A DNA stretch of 64,000 nucleotides from Jeotgalibacillus malaysiensis (GCA_000818095.1 CP009416.1:110001-174000), one strand, 5' to 3'; counted from the stretch's first letter, positions 1 to 11,304 are shown. A program made the numbers and translations. The notes: generated by a model not told the origin, from the sequence alone.

Positions 1-900
<900 letters not shown>

Positions 901-971
901 ATTTAGGTTGATTCTCGGCAATCCCTTACTTTGATGAACGTATCCAGTTTTGAAGGTGCGAGCCTTTAAAT

Positions 972-1088
<117 letters not shown>

Positions 1089-1096
1089 ATACCAGA

Positions 1097-1125
1097 GTCT
1101 TCCCAAGCATGGGGAGGCTTTTTTT
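1097..1125 (+). terminator. Intrinsic terminator of the rRNA operon
   Basis: GTCTTCCC, six-base loop, GGGGAGGC, followed by seven T. The 8-bp stem includes two G-U pairs. It lies 9 nt after 5S rRNA. Confidence 0.85.
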
Positions 1126-1142
1126 GTGTGTTAAAAAGACAG

Positions 1143-1328
1143 GATCCCAAGTGCATCAAGGGCAAAAAGCTGGGATCCCAAGTGCATGGAGGGCAAAAGG
1201 ACAGGAACCTAAGGGCATCAAGAGCCAAAAGCCTGGAGTCCCAAGTGCATGAAGGGCTAACTAACAGAATCCCAAGAGCGTCAAAGGCCAAAACACAAAG
1301 TGCAGGCATGAGCGACAGAATTCCTTCA
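1143..1328. repeat. Tandem array with exact 31-bp period (5 units plus a partial one)
   Basis: Units begin at 1143, 1174, 1205, 1236 and 1267, each exactly 31 bp after the last, with a decayed sixth from 1298. The shared core is TCCCAAGTGCATCAAGGGC followed by an A-rich, variable tail. Units are diverged from each other, yet no unit has gained or lost a base. It is non-coding: 31 is not a multiple of three and no start site is seen. It fills the space between the rRNA terminator and the next array. Confidence 0.85.
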
Positions 1329-1339
1329 ACTCAAAAGTT

Positions 1340-1515
1340 ATTAGCTCAACCCTGTGATCGATCCCTTCAATATTTGATTTAATTACTTCAATCTAGACAT
1401 TAATCACTTCAATCGCCATAATTCCCCTCTAAATTCCTTCATTCCATAAACTATTTTCATCAAAAAATTCATGAATCTCATCAACCAAAGCCATATTTCC
1501 TTCATTTGCCCATCC
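1340..1515 (-). repeat. 21/30-bp phased array A (eight TGA-anchored sites)
   Basis: On the + strand TCA occurs with its T at 1346, 1367, 1388, 1409, 1439, 1460, 1481 and 1502: spacing 21-21-21-30-21-21-21. Read on the minus strand the better sites approach TTGAAGGAATT (for example the site at 1439). A further copy 20 bp upstream (1326) may be a decayed extra unit. No gene is present; the ctsR promoter begins about 60 bp after the last site. Confidence 0.85.
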
Positions 1516-1568
1516 TTGCTATGTCCTGCCATCAATTTCATCCCACTCATCTTCTCCATTCGCCTCAA

Positions 1569-1598
1569 TTGCACATAAACTAAACCATGGTGTATAAT
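1569..1598 (+). promoter_or_regulatory. Likely sigma-A promoter of ctsR operon
   Basis: TTGCAC at 1569, 18-bp spacer, perfect TATAAT at 1593-1598. The CtsR operator begins four bases after the -10 box, where bound repressor would block initiation. Confidence 0.7.
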
Positions 1599-1601
1599 CA
1601 T

Positions 1602-1618
1602 AGTCAAAGATAGTCAAA
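1602..1618 (+). promoter_or_regulatory. CtsR operator
   Basis: Direct repeat AGTCAAA-GAT-AGTCAAA, matching the published CtsR heptad repeat (A/G)GTCAAANAN(A/G)GTCAAA. Its place over the transcription start implies autoregulation of the ctsR-mcsA-mcsB-clpC operon, as known in Bacillus. Confidence 0.9.
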
Positions 1619-1641
1619 GTTAAGGTGAGGGAGGTGGGAAT

Positions 1642-2103
1642 GTGAAAAATATTTCTGATGTGATTGAAAACTATTTGAAAGAGGTTTTAGAGAAGAGCGG
1701 GAGTGAAATAGTGGAGATAAAGCGCAGCGAGATTGCTGAGCGTTTCCAGTGTGTGCCCTCTCAGATCAATTATGTGATGAAAACCCGTTTTACGATTGAA
1801 AGTGGCTACGTTGTGGAGAGTAAGCGTGGCGGCGGAGGGTATATACGTATTATAAAAGTAAAAAGTGATGATCATGCGCATTTAATTGATCAGATTCTAG
1901 ATATTCTTCAGCCGGTTGTTCCACAGGCTGCTGCTGAGAGTGTGGTATTCCGGTTGATTGATGAAGGTGTGATTTCCAAGCGGGAAGCGAAGCTGATGCT
2001 GAGTGCGATGGACCGTTCTACTTTGAATGTGCCTTTGCCTTTAAGGGATGAGGTAAGAGGACGGATTCTGACGGCGATGCTGACGGTTTTAAAATATCAA
2101 TAA
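1642..2103 (+). CDS. ctsR: CtsR, transcriptional repressor of class III heat-shock genes
   Basis: A 153-residue protein, the usual length. CtsR is a dimeric winged-helix repressor that binds the heptad repeat found just upstream and is removed on heat or protein stress through McsB and ClpC. The N-terminal DNA-binding part is visible: RSEIAERFQCVPSQINYVM is the helix-turn-helix and RGGGGYIRI is the glycine-rich wing (about residues 61-70). The C-terminal half is the dimerisation/McsB-contact domain. The GTG start is chosen because GGGAGGTGGG lies 4-13 bases before it. It is the first gene of a four-gene operon with mcsA 18 bases further on, and is predicted to repress itself. Confidence 0.97.
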   Translation: MKNISDVIENYLKEVLEKSGSEIVEIKRSEIAERFQCVPSQINYVMKTRFTIESGYVVESKRGGGGYIRIIKVKSDDHAHLIDQILDILQPVVPQAAAESVVFRLIDEGVISKREAKLMLSAMDRSTLNVPLPLRDEVRGRILTAMLTVLKYQ

Positions 2104-2121
2104 GGTCGCGGGGTGATGAAT

Positions 2122-2670
2122 ATGATGTGTGAGCAATGCCAGGAGCGGCCTGCTGCTGTTCATTTGAAAAATGTTGTGAACGGTAAGAAGTCGGAGATTC
2201 ATTTGTGTGAGGTGTGTGCCCAGGATAAGGGTGAGGCGTTCATGAATGATGATGGTGGATTTTCGTTTAATCATTTACTTGCAGGGCTGTTAAATGTGTC
2301 GCCTGTGATGAAGCAGAGTCAGCCTCAGCAGAACAGACGTCAGACGGTTGAGTGCAGTGGCTGTGAAATGACGTTTGACCAGTTTTTAAAGATTGGAAAG
2401 TTTGGCTGTCCGAAGTGTTATGAATCCTTCAGGGATCAGCTGCCGCCTATTTTAAAAAGACTGCATAGCGGTAATACTGTTCATCAGGGAAAGCTGCCTG
2501 AGCGACAGGGCGGTACCATTCATATGAAGCGGAAGGTAACGGAGCTTCGTTCAGATCTGAAAGCTTTAATTGAGCAGGAAGAGTTTGAACAGGCAGCAGA
2601 AATTCGTGATCAGATCCGCTCACTTGAAGCTGAGATTCGTGATGAAGGGGGCGGTGCTGATGAGTCTTGA
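2122..2670 (+). CDS. mcsA: McsA, zinc-binding activator of McsB
   Basis: About 182 residues. McsA carries zinc-binding Cys-x2-Cys pairs and activates the arginine kinase McsB; it also takes part in stress and metal tolerance. Visible are CEQC near the N-terminus, CEVC about 26 residues later, CSGC and CPKC in the middle, and a C-terminal UVR helix ([19 protein letters not shown]), the motif through which such proteins contact ClpC. Four possible starts lie at 2113 (GTG), 2116, 2122 and 2125; 2122 is preferred for its distance to GGGGTG and because homologues start directly before the first CxxC. It overlaps mcsB by 11 bases, suggesting translational coupling. Confidence 0.93.
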   Translation: MMCEQCQERPAAVHLKNVVNGKKSEIHLCEVCAQDKGEAFMNDDGGFSFNHLLAGLLNVSPVMKQSQPQQNRRQTVECSGCEMTFDQFLKIGKFGCPKCYESFRDQLPPILKRLHSGNTVHQGKLPERQGGTIHMKRKVTELRSDLKALIEQEEFEQAAEIRDQIRSLEAEIRDEGGGADES

Positions 2671-3739
2671 GAAGTTTTTGAGTCAGGCGGTCAGTTCCTG
2701 GATGAATGAGGATGGTCCTTCGTCAGAGATTGTACTGTCTACACGAATCAGGCTGGCACGAAATCATCATCAGTATGCATTTCCGACTGTATTTACCCAG
2801 GAGGAAGCTGAGCAGACGGCTGAAGCAGTTGGTGCAGCTGTGAAGCATACAGGGTATCCGCTTGAGGAGCTGAAGATGAAGGAGCTGCAGGGGCTTGAAA
2901 AAAGGGTGCTTGTAGAAAAGCATCTGATCAGTCCGAATCTGGCAGAGGATTCAGGCGCATCCTCTGTATGGCTTTCAGATAATGAGGATATCAGCTTGAT
3001 GGTTAATGAAGAGGATCATTTGCGTATCCAGTGTTTGTTTCCAGGCCTTCAACTGAAAGAGGCACTGCATAAAGCACTTGAGATAGATGATGCGATTGAA
3101 CAGCATTTTGATTATGCGTTTGACGAGAACTATGGGTATTTGACGACCTGCCCGACAAATGTTGGGACGGGATTGCGTGCATCTGTTATGATGCATTTAC
3201 CAGGATTAATGATGACGCACCAGATGAACCGGATTATTCCTGCGATTGGACAATTTGGTCTTGTAGCGAGAGGAATTTACGGTGAAGGTAGCGAAGCTTT
3301 AGGTAACATCTTTCAGATCTCCAACCAGACGACACTCGGGAAGTCAGAAGAAGATATTACTGAGGACCTGTTGCATGTGGTAGATCAGATTATTGCCCAG
3401 GAGAAGTCAGCCAGGGAAGCGCTCGTTAAATCATCAGGGATCCAGCTTGAAGACAGAGTGTTCCGCTCTTATGGGACGCTGCGTTACAGCCGTGTGATTG
3501 AGTCAAAGGAAGCGGCGAAGTGCCTGTCGGATGTACGTCTTGGCATTGATCTCGGATTTATTGAAAACGTGTCGAGAAGCATTTTAAATGAGCTGATGAT
3601 TTTAACGCAGCCGGGATTTTTACAGCAGTATGCAGGAGGTTTCCTGCGTCCTGTGGAAAGAGATATCAGACGGGCTTCGCTGATCCGCGAGCGTCTGGAG
3701 ATGGATGTAAGTAAAGATAAAGGAGGATCAGACATATGA
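2660..3739 (+). CDS. mcsB: McsB, protein arginine kinase
   Basis: 359 residues, normal for the family. McsB phosphorylates arginines on CtsR and on damaged proteins, marking them for ClpCP. It belongs to the phosphagen (guanidino) kinase fold. Family signatures seen are [11 protein letters not shown] (nucleotide phosphate contacts), [11 protein letters not shown] (catalytic glutamate region), [13 protein letters not shown] (the conserved Cys loop) and [12 protein letters not shown]. The long open frame starts earlier, but the ATG at 2660 before [14 protein letters not shown] agrees with homologues. Its stop overlaps the clpC start in ATGA. Confidence 0.96.
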   Translation: MSLEKFLSQAVSSWMNEDGPSSEIVLSTRIRLARNHHQYAFPTVFTQEEAEQTAEAVGAAVKHTGYPLEELKMKELQGLEKRVLVEKHLISPNLAEDSGASSVWLSDNEDISLMVNEEDHLRIQCLFPGLQLKEALHKALEIDDAIEQHFDYAFDENYGYLTTCPTNVGTGLRASVMMHLPGLMMTHQMNRIIPAIGQFGLVARGIYGEGSEALGNIFQISNQTTLGKSEEDITEDLLHVVDQIIAQEKSAREALVKSSGIQLEDRVFRSYGTLRYSRVIESKEAAKCLSDVRLGIDLGFIENVSRSILNELMILTQPGFLQQYAGGFLRPVERDIRRASLIRERLEMDVSKDKGGSDI

Positions 3740-6174
3740 TGTTTGGACGATTCACAGAGAGAGCACAAAAAGTATTAGCATTGGCACAGGAAGAGGCGAT
3801 CCGTCTTTCCCATTCAAATATCGGTACTGAGCATATCCTTCTTGGCCTTGTTCGTGAAGGAGAGGGCATTGCAGCGAAAGCTCTGCAGACGCTTAATTTG
3901 AGCACAACGAAAATTCAGGAAGAAGTTGAAGAGCTGATCGGTAAAGGGACAGAACAGTCACCGAGCGTTCACTATACACCGAGAGCAAAAAAAGTAATCG
4001 AACTTTCTATGGATGAGGCACGAAAGCTTGGCCATTCTTATGTAGGAACTGAACATATTCTACTTGGACTGATCCGTGAAGGTGAAGGCGTGGCAGCGCG
4101 TGTACTGAATAATTTAGGTGTCAGCCTGAATAAAGCGCGCCAGCAGGTACTCCAGCTTCTTGGCAGTAACGAGGCAGGCGGGCAGCAGGCTTCAAATGCA
4201 AGTGCGAATACACCAACACTTGATGGACTTGCGCGTGACCTGACGGTGATTGCACGTGAAGGCAGTCTTGATCCGGTAATCGGAAGAAGCAAGGAAATTC
4301 AGCGTGTGATTGAAGTGTTAAGCCGACGTACGAAGAATAACCCGGTACTGATCGGGGAGCCTGGTGTCGGTAAAACAGCGATTGCTGAAGGCCTTGCACA
4401 GCAGATTGTACAAAATGAAGTGCCTGAAATCCTGCGTGATAAGCGCGTGATGACACTTGATATGGGTACAGTTGTTGCAGGTACAAAATACCGTGGTGAG
4501 TTTGAAGACCGCCTGAAAAAGGTGATGGATGAAATTCGTCAGGCGGGTAACGTCATTCTGTTTATCGATGAGCTTCATACGCTGATCGGTGCAGGTGGAG
4601 CAGAGGGTGCGATTGATGCATCCAATATCCTGAAGCCGTCTCTTGCACGTGGCGAGCTGCAGTGTATCGGTGCGACAACACTTGATGAGTACCGTAAGTA
4701 TATTGAAAAAGATGCAGCGCTTGAGCGTCGTTTCCAGCCGATTCAGGTGGATGAGCCGACTGCTGAAGAGTCAGTGCTGATCTTAAAAGGACTGCGTGAC
4801 CGTTATGAAGCACACCACCGTGTATCGATTACGGATGCAGCGATTGAAGCAGCAGTGAAAATGTCAGACCGTTATATTTCTGACCGCTTCCTGCCGGATA
4901 AAGCGATTGATTTAATTGATGAAGCAGGCTCAAAAGTACGTCTGCGTTCATATACTACACCTCCGAATCTAAAAGAGCTTGAAGCTAAGCTTGAAGGCAT
5001 CCGTAAAGAAAAGGATGCAGCGGTTCAGAGTCAGGAGTTCGAAAAAGCAGCTTCTCTTCGTGATTCAGAGCAGAAGACAAAGGAAAAGCTTGAAGAAACG
5101 AAGAAGGAATGGAAAGAAAAGCAGGGTCAGGAAAACACTGAAGTGACAGTTGAGGATATTGCACACGTTGTGTCTACTTGGACGGGTGTACCGGTATCAC
5201 GTCTTGCAGAGACTGAAACACAAAAGCTTCTGCACCTTGAAGAATCTCTTCATGGCCGTGTGATTGGCCAGGAAGATGCAGTAACAGCGATTGCAAAAGC
5301 AGTCCGCCGTGCACGTGCAGGTCTGAAGGATCCGAAGCGCCCGATTGGTTCATTCATTTTCCTTGGACCTACGGGTGTCGGTAAAACAGAGCTTGCCCGC
5401 GCACTTGCTGAATCAATGTTTGGTGAAGAGGATGCGATGATTCGTATTGATATGTCAGAGTATATGGAAAAGCACTCGACTTCACGTCTTGTCGGTTCAC
5501 CTCCAGGCTATGTGGGATATGAAGAAGGCGGTCAGCTGACTGAAAAAGTCCGCCGTAAGCCGTACTCAGTCGTGCTGCTTGATGAAATTGAAAAAGCACA
5601 CCCTGATGTATTTAACATCCTGCTGCAGGTACTTGAAGATGGACGCCTGACAGACTCTAAGGGCCGTACAGTTGATTTCCGTAACGTTGTCCTGATCATG
5701 ACTTCTAACGTTGGTGCAAGCGCACTGAAGCAGAACCGTCATGTCGGGTTTGCTGTACAGGATTCCAACCAGGATTATAAGGATATGAAGGGCAAAGTGC
5801 TTGAAGAATTGAAGCGTGCGTTCCGTCCTGAATTCCTGAATAGAATTGATGAAACGATCGTCTTCCACTCGCTTGAGAAGGATCACTTAAAGCAGATCGT
5901 ATCACTGATGTCAGGCGAGCTTGAGAAGCGTCTGAAGGAAAAGGATATTGAGCTTGTGATCACTGAGGCAGCGAAAGAGAAGATTTCAGATGAAGGATTT
6001 GATCCGGAATATGGAGCGCGTCCGCTGCGTCGTGCAATCCAGAAGCATATTGAAGACCGCCTGTCTGAAGAGCTGTTAAAAGGAAATGTGCTTGAGGGCT
6101 ATAAGGTGGAAATCGATTATAAAGACGGAGAATTTACTGTAACGCGTAAAGAAGAAGCAGATGTAACGCAATAA
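3736..6174 (+). CDS. clpC: ClpC, ATP-dependent Clp protease ATP-binding subunit
   Basis: 812 residues. ClpC is a Hsp100 AAA+ unfoldase that feeds substrates, including arginine-phosphorylated ones, into ClpP. Domains in order: two N-terminal Clp repeats (about 1-145), first AAA+ module with Walker A GEPGVGKT (about 207-214) and LFIDELHT, a middle domain with a UVR-like segment (about 425-460), and a second AAA+ module with Walker A GPTGVGKT (about 545-552), then the D2-small domain. ATG ATG at the start overlaps the mcsB stop, with AAAGGAGG upstream. A terminator follows. Last gene under CtsR control. Confidence 0.98.
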   Translation: MMFGRFTERAQKVLALAQEEAIRLSHSNIGTEHILLGLVREGEGIAAKALQTLNLSTTKIQEEVEELIGKGTEQSPSVHYTPRAKKVIELSMDEARKLGHSYVGTEHILLGLIREGEGVAARVLNNLGVSLNKARQQVLQLLGSNEAGGQQASNASANTPTLDGLARDLTVIAREGSLDPVIGRSKEIQRVIEVLSRRTKNNPVLIGEPGVGKTAIAEGLAQQIVQNEVPEILRDKRVMTLDMGTVVAGTKYRGEFEDRLKKVMDEIRQAGNVILFIDELHTLIGAGGAEGAIDASNILKPSLARGELQCIGATTLDEYRKYIEKDAALERRFQPIQVDEPTAEESVLILKGLRDRYEAHHRVSITDAAIEAAVKMSDRYISDRFLPDKAIDLIDEAGSKVRLRSYTTPPNLKELEAKLEGIRKEKDAAVQSQEFEKAASLRDSEQKTKEKLEETKKEWKEKQGQENTEVTVEDIAHVVSTWTGVPVSRLAETETQKLLHLEESLHGRVIGQEDAVTAIAKAVRRARAGLKDPKRPIGSFIFLGPTGVGKTELARALAESMFGEEDAMIRIDMSEYMEKHSTSRLVGSPPGYVGYEEGGQLTEKVRRKPYSVVLLDEIEKAHPDVFNILLQVLEDGRLTDSKGRTVDFRNVVLIMTSNVGASALKQNRHVGFAVQDSNQDYKDMKGKVLEELKRAFRPEFLNRIDETIVFHSLEKDHLKQIVSLMSGELEKRLKEKDIELVITEAAKEKISDEGFDPEYGARPLRRAIQKHIEDRLSEELLKGNVLEGYKVEIDYKDGEFTVTRKEEADVTQ

Positions 6175-6182
6175 TGTCAGAA

Positions 6183-6220
6183 GGTGCACGTGTGAATGGT
6201 AGTCACGTGCACCTTTTTTA
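6183..6220 (+). terminator. Intrinsic terminator after clpC
   Basis: GGTGCACGTG, 11-base loop, CACGTGCACC, then a T run. The perfect 10-bp stem lies before radA, so the ctsR operon may end here in part, with radA continuing by read-through or from an unseen promoter. Confidence 0.85.
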
Positions 6221-6235
6221 ACGGAGGGAAAAGGT

Positions 6236-7612
6236 TTGGCAAAAAAGAAATCCAAGTTTATGTGTAACTCATGCGGGTATGAATCTGCTAAATGGATGGG
6301 AAAATGCCCGGGCTGTGGTGAGTGGAACACAATGGTGGAGGATGTGACGATTACCGGTAAACAGCCGAGAAAATCGTTCACACATACGCCGGAGGGAAGC
6401 CAGTCTAAGGCAACGCCACTCATTAAAGTGGAAACCCGTGAAGAAACGCGCGTGACGACCAAGATGAAGGAGTTAAACCGCGTGCTGGGCGGTGGTGTGG
6501 TACCGGGTTCAATGGTCCTGATCGGCGGGGACCCCGGGATCGGTAAGTCTACGCTTTTACTTCAGGTGTCCTCACAGCTTGCAGAAGCGAAAAATAAAGT
6601 GCTGTATATCTCAGGTGAGGAATCGATCAAGCAGACAAAGCTTCGCGCTGACCGTTTGAGTGTCACAGCTGAAGAGCTGATGATTTATGCGGAAACGAAT
6701 CTCGAGTCGATCCACCACTCCATTGAGCAGGTATCCCCTGAAATTGTCATCATTGATTCAATTCAGACCATTTATCACCCGGAAGTCACATCAGCACCTG
6801 GAAGTGTGACGCAGGTACGTGAATGTACAGCTGAGCTGATGCGGATTGCCAAGACGAAAAACATAGCGATTTTCCTCGTTGGTCACGTTACGAAAGAAGG
6901 GTCAATTGCAGGCCCGAGAATTTTAGAGCATATGGTGGATACCGTTCTCTATTTTGAAGGGGAGCGTCATCACACGTACAGAATTCTGCGTGCTGTGAAA
7001 AACCGTTTTGGTTCAACAAATGAAATGGGTATTTTTGAAATGCGTGAAGAAGGCTTAAGAGAAGTCGCCAACCCGTCAGAGATCTTCCTTGAGGAACGCT
7101 CTCAAGGCGCAGCTGGATCAACCGTTGTAGCATCAATGGAAGGAACGCGGCCGATTCTTGTTGAAATTCAGGCGCTTGTAACACCGACAAGCTTTAACAA
7201 CCCGAGAAGAATGGCTACAGGGATTGATCAGAACCGCGTATCTCTTTTAATGGCAGTCCTTGAAAAGCGTGTCGGCCTGATGCTGCAGACACAGGATGCT
7301 TACCTGAAAGTAGCGGGTGGTGTGAAGCTTGATGAGCCGGCAGTCGATCTTGCTGTTCTTGTGAGTATTGCATCAAGCTACCGTGATGAGCCGCCAAAGC
7401 CGTTTGACTGTATGATCGGTGAGGTTGGGCTGACAGGTGAAGTGCGCCGCGTCTCGAGAATTGAGCAGCGCGTACAGGAAGCGGCAAAGCTTGGGTTTAA
7501 GCGCGTGATTATTCCTGAAAACAATATCGGGGGATGGACGTTCCCTGAAGGTATTGAAGTCATCGGCGTATCGAATGTAGCAGAAGCATTAAAGAAAACA
7601 CTGGAGGGATAA
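6236..7612 (+). CDS. radA: RadA, DNA repair/recombination ATPase (Sms)
   Basis: 458 residues. RadA is a RecA-like hexameric helicase that promotes branch migration during recombination and natural transformation. Visible parts: N-terminal C4 zinc finger (CNSCG ... CPGCGEW, residues 9-28), RecA-type Walker [11 protein letters not shown] near 97-106, Walker [10 protein letters not shown], the RadA-specific KNRFG motif near 255, and a C-terminal Lon-protease-like domain with [11 protein letters not shown]. The start is TTG at 6236, with GGAGGG 8 bases upstream; homologues start MAKKKSKF in the same way. disA follows three bases after the stop, and the pairing radA-disA is conserved. Confidence 0.97.
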   Translation: MAKKKSKFMCNSCGYESAKWMGKCPGCGEWNTMVEDVTITGKQPRKSFTHTPEGSQSKATPLIKVETREETRVTTKMKELNRVLGGGVVPGSMVLIGGDPGIGKSTLLLQVSSQLAEAKNKVLYISGEESIKQTKLRADRLSVTAEELMIYAETNLESIHHSIEQVSPEIVIIDSIQTIYHPEVTSAPGSVTQVRECTAELMRIAKTKNIAIFLVGHVTKEGSIAGPRILEHMVDTVLYFEGERHHTYRILRAVKNRFGSTNEMGIFEMREEGLREVANPSEIFLEERSQGAAGSTVVASMEGTRPILVEIQALVTPTSFNNPRRMATGIDQNRVSLLMAVLEKRVGLMLQTQDAYLKVAGGVKLDEPAVDLAVLVSIASSYRDEPPKPFDCMIGEVGLTGEVRRVSRIEQRVQEAAKLGFKRVIIPENNIGGWTFPEGIEVIGVSNVAEALKKTLEG

Positions 7613-7615
7613 ACC

Positions 7616-8680
7616 ATGGATAATCGGAGAAGAAAGCGCCCGTCCGCTGATATCATTCAGCTTGTGGCACCGGGAACACCTTTTAGAGAGGGTATTGATA
7701 ATGTTCTGCGTGCCGGGACAGGCGGTCTGATTGTAGTTGGCTGTAACGATAAAATGAAGCCGCTTGTAGACGGGGGCTTTCAGATCCATTGTCCATTTTC
7801 CCCGACATATCTGTATGAGCTTGCTAAGATGGACGGGGCAATTATCCTGAATGAACCCGGTAATAAGATTCTGATCGCCAACGCGCAGCTGAATCCGAGC
7901 CCGAAGATTCCTTCATCGGAAACAGGCATGCGTCACCGGACAGCGGAGCGGGTCGCAAGAGAGACAGATTCTCTTGTCATTGCGATTTCACAAAGGCGGA
8001 ATGTCATCACGCTTTACAAGGGGACTTACCGCTATGCGTTAAAAGAGATCGCCGTCATCCTTGCAAAAGCAAATCAGGCGCTTCAGACGCTTGAAAAATA
8101 CCGAACAGTGCTTGATCAGAGCCTGTCTCATTTAACACTGCTAGAGTATGAAGAGGCTGTAACATATAACGACGTCTTACAGGTCATTCACCGTTTTGAA
8201 ATGGTGATCAGGATTAAAAATGAGCTGCTGCTTTATTTAAATGAGCTCGGTTCTGAAGGCAGACTCGTGCGCCTGCAGCTGAACGAGCTGCTTGCTGATC
8301 TTGAAAAAGAGGCGGTCATGGTGATCCGGGATTATGCCTGTAATGATCATGCTGCAGCACAGGATATGTATGAAAACTTTGCTGAAGCAGTCACATCAGA
8401 AGTGATGGATGATGAGAAAATTATGAAATTGCTTGGTCACCCATCTTCCACTGAATATGAAAGCCAGGCGGAGCCTAGAGGGTACCGCGTGCTAAACAAA
8501 ATCCCTCGTCTGCCGCTTACAATCATTGAAAATATTATCGGTGATTTTGGCACGCTCGATAAGCTGAAGCAGGCAACTGTGGAAGAACTCGATGAAGTCG
8601 ATGGAATCGGCGGGATCCGTGCCAGAAAAATTAAAGAAGGACTGAAATCGGTCAGAGAGCAGTCTTTAGCAGACCACTAA
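7616..8680 (+). CDS. disA: DisA, DNA integrity scanning diadenylate cyclase
   Basis: 354 residues. DisA is an octamer that makes cyclic di-AMP from ATP, scans DNA, and pauses at branched structures to delay sporulation. The DAC domain shows the catalytic DGA (residues 73-75) and RHR (106-108) motifs; the middle is a helical spine; the C-terminus has a helix-hairpin-helix DNA-binding region (VEELDEVDGIGGIRARKI). GGAGGG overlapping the end of radA serves as ribosome binding site. Both catalytic motifs are intact, so it should be an active cyclase. Confidence 0.97.
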   Translation: MDNRRRKRPSADIIQLVAPGTPFREGIDNVLRAGTGGLIVVGCNDKMKPLVDGGFQIHCPFSPTYLYELAKMDGAIILNEPGNKILIANAQLNPSPKIPSSETGMRHRTAERVARETDSLVIAISQRRNVITLYKGTYRYALKEIAVILAKANQALQTLEKYRTVLDQSLSHLTLLEYEEAVTYNDVLQVIHRFEMVIRIKNELLLYLNELGSEGRLVRLQLNELLADLEKEAVMVIRDYACNDHAAAQDMYENFAEAVTSEVMDDEKIMKLLGHPSSTEYESQAEPRGYRVLNKIPRLPLTIIENIIGDFGTLDKLKQATVEELDEVDGIGGIRARKIKEGLKSVREQSLADH

Positions 8681-8691
8681 CAAAAAATGGT

Positions 8692-8720
8692 TTGTAAGCA
8701 TTTGCGTTGTATGATATGAT
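8692..8720 (+). promoter_or_regulatory. Likely sigma-A promoter of yacL-ispD-ispF
   Basis: TTGTAA, 17-bp spacer, TATGAT. It lies directly after the disA stop and about 90 bp before yacL, so yacL and the isp genes can be transcribed apart from radA-disA. Confidence 0.6.
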
Positions 8721-8813
8721 ATTTCGTTTTTGTTTAAATTGACTTGCTTAATATTCTCATGCTACTCTTTTCACAAGCTTGATAGAAAAATTTTCATCTG
8801 AGGAGGTGAAGGG

Positions 8814-9914
8814 ATGCTAAAACGAATTATTCAAATCTGTTTCCTGATCGTTGGCGGAACATTAGGCGTATTTTTATTACCTGAATTAGTCCTTATTCCT
8901 TTTAATCTTGATTATGCACTTTTAAACAACCCTTATGTAACCGCGATTTTAGGAGCTATCATTTTTTATGCTGTCACGTTCTGGGCCATTAAGTATGTCG
9001 TCAATTTTATCAAATGGGCAGAGGATTCCCTCATTAAAGCTCCGGTCACTGATATTTTATTTGGTGCACTCGGACTGATTATCGGTCTGATTACTGCTTT
9101 CCTTCTGGGGGTGGCAGTCAATGATATTGAGATTCCAATTATTAACACGGTTGTTCCGATTCTATTAACATTAATTCTTGGTTACCTTGGATTTCAGGTC
9201 GGTTTTACAAAAAGAGATGAACTTGTTCACCTTTTTTCGAGAAACAATTCAACGAAAAAGCTGGAGGAATCAGCAGCGCAGGAAGTCAGTGAGGTACCGG
9301 CTTCAAAGCGCCATAAGATCCTGGATACAAGCGTCATTATCGATGGCCGGATCGCTGATATTTGCCAGACAGGCTTTTTAGATGGAGAAATTGTCATTCC
9401 TCAATTCGTGCTTGGTGAACTGCAGCATATTGCTGATTCATCAGATGCACTGAAGCGTAACAGAGGACGCAGAGGGCTTGATATTTTAAAAAGGATTCAG
9501 CGTGATATTCCGATTCAAGTCACGATTTATGAGGGGGACTTCGAGGAAATTCAGGAAGTCGACAGCAAGCTCGTCAAACTTGCAAAAGTATTGAACGGAA
9601 TTGTTGTGACAAACGACTTTAACTTAAATAAAGTATGTGAGTTGCAGGATGTTCAAGTACTAAATATTAATGATTTAGCCAATGCTGTGAAGCCGGTCGT
9701 GCTTCCGGGTGAAGTGCTGAACGTACAGATGATTAAAGACGGGAAAGAGCAGAACCAGGGAATTGCGTATCTGGATGACGGTACGATGATCGTCGTTGAA
9801 GACGGTAAGAACTTTATCGGGAAGCAAATCGATGTCATCGTCACCAGTGTACTTCAGACATCTGCAGGCCGTATGATTTTTGCGAAGCCGAAATCCCATG
9901 AGAAAGCACTGTAA
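8814..9914 (+). CDS. yacL: YacL, membrane protein with PIN and TRAM domains
   Basis: 366 residues. Four hydrophobic segments lie in the first ~130 residues (for example [18 protein letters not shown] and [19 protein letters not shown]). They are followed by a PIN nuclease-like domain from about 168, with the acidic residues in [15 protein letters not shown] and [11 protein letters not shown], and a C-terminal TRAM RNA-binding domain. By architecture it is a membrane-anchored ribonuclease candidate; its substrate is not known to me. AGGAGGTGA precedes the ATG. It is followed by ispD at 12 bases. Confidence 0.9.
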   Translation: MLKRIIQICFLIVGGTLGVFLLPELVLIPFNLDYALLNNPYVTAILGAIIFYAVTFWAIKYVVNFIKWAEDSLIKAPVTDILFGALGLIIGLITAFLLGVAVNDIEIPIINTVVPILLTLILGYLGFQVGFTKRDELVHLFSRNNSTKKLEESAAQEVSEVPASKRHKILDTSVIIDGRIADICQTGFLDGEIVIPQFVLGELQHIADSSDALKRNRGRRGLDILKRIQRDIPIQVTIYEGDFEEIQEVDSKLVKLAKVLNGIVVTNDFNLNKVCELQDVQVLNINDLANAVKPVVLPGEVLNVQMIKDGKEQNQGIAYLDDGTMIVVEDGKNFIGKQIDVIVTSVLQTSAGRMIFAKPKSHEKAL

Positions 9915-9926
9915 AAGGAGTCTTAC

Positions 9927-10607
9927 ATGAATTACGAAGTAGTCATTCCGGCAGCGGGCCGGGGAAAGCGGATGGGAGCGGATCGCAACAAGCTCCTGCT
10001 TGAACTGAACGGGGTTCCGGTGATTATTCATACGCTGCGCATTTTTGAAGCAGATCCTTTATGCAGCGGTGTGATCCTTGTCATTCATCCGGATGACAAA
10101 AAGACACTCGGACAGCTTCTCAAGCGTTATAAGATCAGTAAAGTCTCACACATGGTTACTGGCGGTGAAGAGCGTCAGCATAGTGTATATGAGGGCTTGA
10201 AAGCAGCAAAGGCTGATATTATCATGGTCCATGACGGTGCGAGACCTTTTATTAAGCAGGAGGTTATTCACCGCCTCGCTGAAACAGCTGCATCAGACGG
10301 TGGTGCGATCGCCGCCGTTCCTGTAAAAGATACAATTAAAAAAGTCATCAACGGATGCGTAACAGAAACAGTTGAGCGGTCAAGCCTGTGGTCAGTCCAG
10401 ACCCCGCAGGCTTTTAAGCTTGATATCCTGATGAATGCTCATCAGCAGGCAGTCTGTAATGATTTTCTCGGTACAGATGAAGCATCACTCGTCGAAAAAA
10501 CCGGTGGAAAAGTAGCGGTCATTGAATCAGATTATGATAATATAAAGCTGACAACAAAAGAAGATCTCGTTTTTGCTGAAGCCATTTTAGCTAAAAGCGG
10601 TCAATAG
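9927..10607 (+). CDS. ispD: IspD, 2-C-methyl-D-erythritol 4-phosphate cytidylyltransferase
   Basis: 226 residues. It catalyses MEP + CTP to CDP-ME in the non-mevalonate isoprenoid pathway. The N-terminal nucleotide-binding loop AAGRGKRMGADRNK (8-21), the substrate motif DGARPF (about 102-107) and VQTPQAF are all present. AAAAGGAG stands 9 bases before the ATG. It is adjacent to ispF, the enzyme two steps later in the pathway. Confidence 0.97.
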   Translation: MNYEVVIPAAGRGKRMGADRNKLLLELNGVPVIIHTLRIFEADPLCSGVILVIHPDDKKTLGQLLKRYKISKVSHMVTGGEERQHSVYEGLKAAKADIIMVHDGARPFIKQEVIHRLAETAASDGGAIAAVPVKDTIKKVINGCVTETVERSSLWSVQTPQAFKLDILMNAHQQAVCNDFLGTDEASLVEKTGGKVAVIESDYDNIKLTTKEDLVFAEAILAKSGQ

Positions 10608-10622
10608 AGAGGGGAAACTGCC

Positions 10623-11099
10623 ATGTTTCGCATTGGACAGGGATATGATGTCCATCAGCTTGCAGAGAACCGTCCGCTCATTATCGGCGGAGTAACCATT
10701 CCTTATGAAAAAGGACTGCTCGGACATTCGGACGCAGATGTACTGCTTCACGTTGTCGCAGACGCAGCACTTGGTGCAATCGGTGAAGGTGATATCGGAC
10801 GACACTTCCCGGATACAGATCCGGAATTTAAAGATGCCGACTCAAAAAAACTGCTCCAGCACGTATGGGGCATTGTCAGAGAACACGGCTATCGATTAGG
10901 CAACATTGACTGTACAATTATTGCGCAAAAGCCAAAAATGGCACCTCATATCGGAGACATGCACACAGTCATTGCAGAACTGCTTGAAGCATCAGAAACC
11001 CAGGTCAACGTAAAAGCAACCACAACCGAAAAACTCGGCTTCGAAGGCCGCGAAGAAGGCATCGCCGCCCAGGCGGTTATCCTTTTACAGAAGACCTGA
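10623..11099 (+). CDS. ispF: IspF, 2-C-methyl-D-erythritol 2,4-cyclodiphosphate synthase
   Basis: 158 residues, the normal trimeric enzyme size. It cyclises CDP-ME 2-phosphate to MEcPP with loss of CMP. Metal-binding motif YDVHQL (Asp9, His11) and [12 protein letters not shown] are visible, as are the C-terminal [19 protein letters not shown] elements. No terminator is evident; the region to gltX holds a hairpin repeat. Confidence 0.97.
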   Translation: MFRIGQGYDVHQLAENRPLIIGGVTIPYEKGLLGHSDADVLLHVVADAALGAIGEGDIGRHFPDTDPEFKDADSKKLLQHVWGIVREHGYRLGNIDCTIIAQKPKMAPHIGDMHTVIAELLEASETQVNVKATTTEKLGFEGREEGIAAQAVILLQKT

Positions 11100-11177
11100 T
11101 CAGTAGAACTTGCTAGAGTCGTTACGCATACGAAAATGGTATAGAACACGACTTTATAAAGCATACACTTTGTACAT

Positions 11178-11304
11178 GCACAGCGGTGATCGCAGTGGAA
11201 GGCGGGCGACTCCTGTGGCAGGAAGGGACAGGTGAGACAGAGCATGGCGCAGCCTGCTGGCTCACCGCCCGGCCACGGAAAGCGTCCGCCTGAAACGTAG
11301 ATCT
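11178..11304. repeat. Hairpin repeat, copy R1
   Basis: About 127 bp. It shares with R3 and R4 the blocks GGCGACTCC, GACAGGTGAGAC, GGCTCACCGCC and CGGAAAGCGTCCGCC in the same order. GGTGAG and CTCACC can pair internally; the outer arms pair less well than in R3. It fills most of the 245-bp ispF-gltX gap, where no gene is seen. Confidence 0.75.

Noticed and set aside
1143-1328. CRISPR array
   Set aside because: Units are diverged and contiguous with no unique spacers between identical repeats, and no cas genes are near.
1404-1607. Minus-strand ORF of 67 codons over array A and the ctsR promoter
   Set aside because: Overlaps the CtsR operator region and array, Met/Lys-rich low-complexity product, no ribosome binding site.
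8739-8768. Second yacL promoter with TTGACT
   Set aside because: No acceptable -10 box at 16-18 bp; the TTGTAA/TATGAT pair upstream is better.
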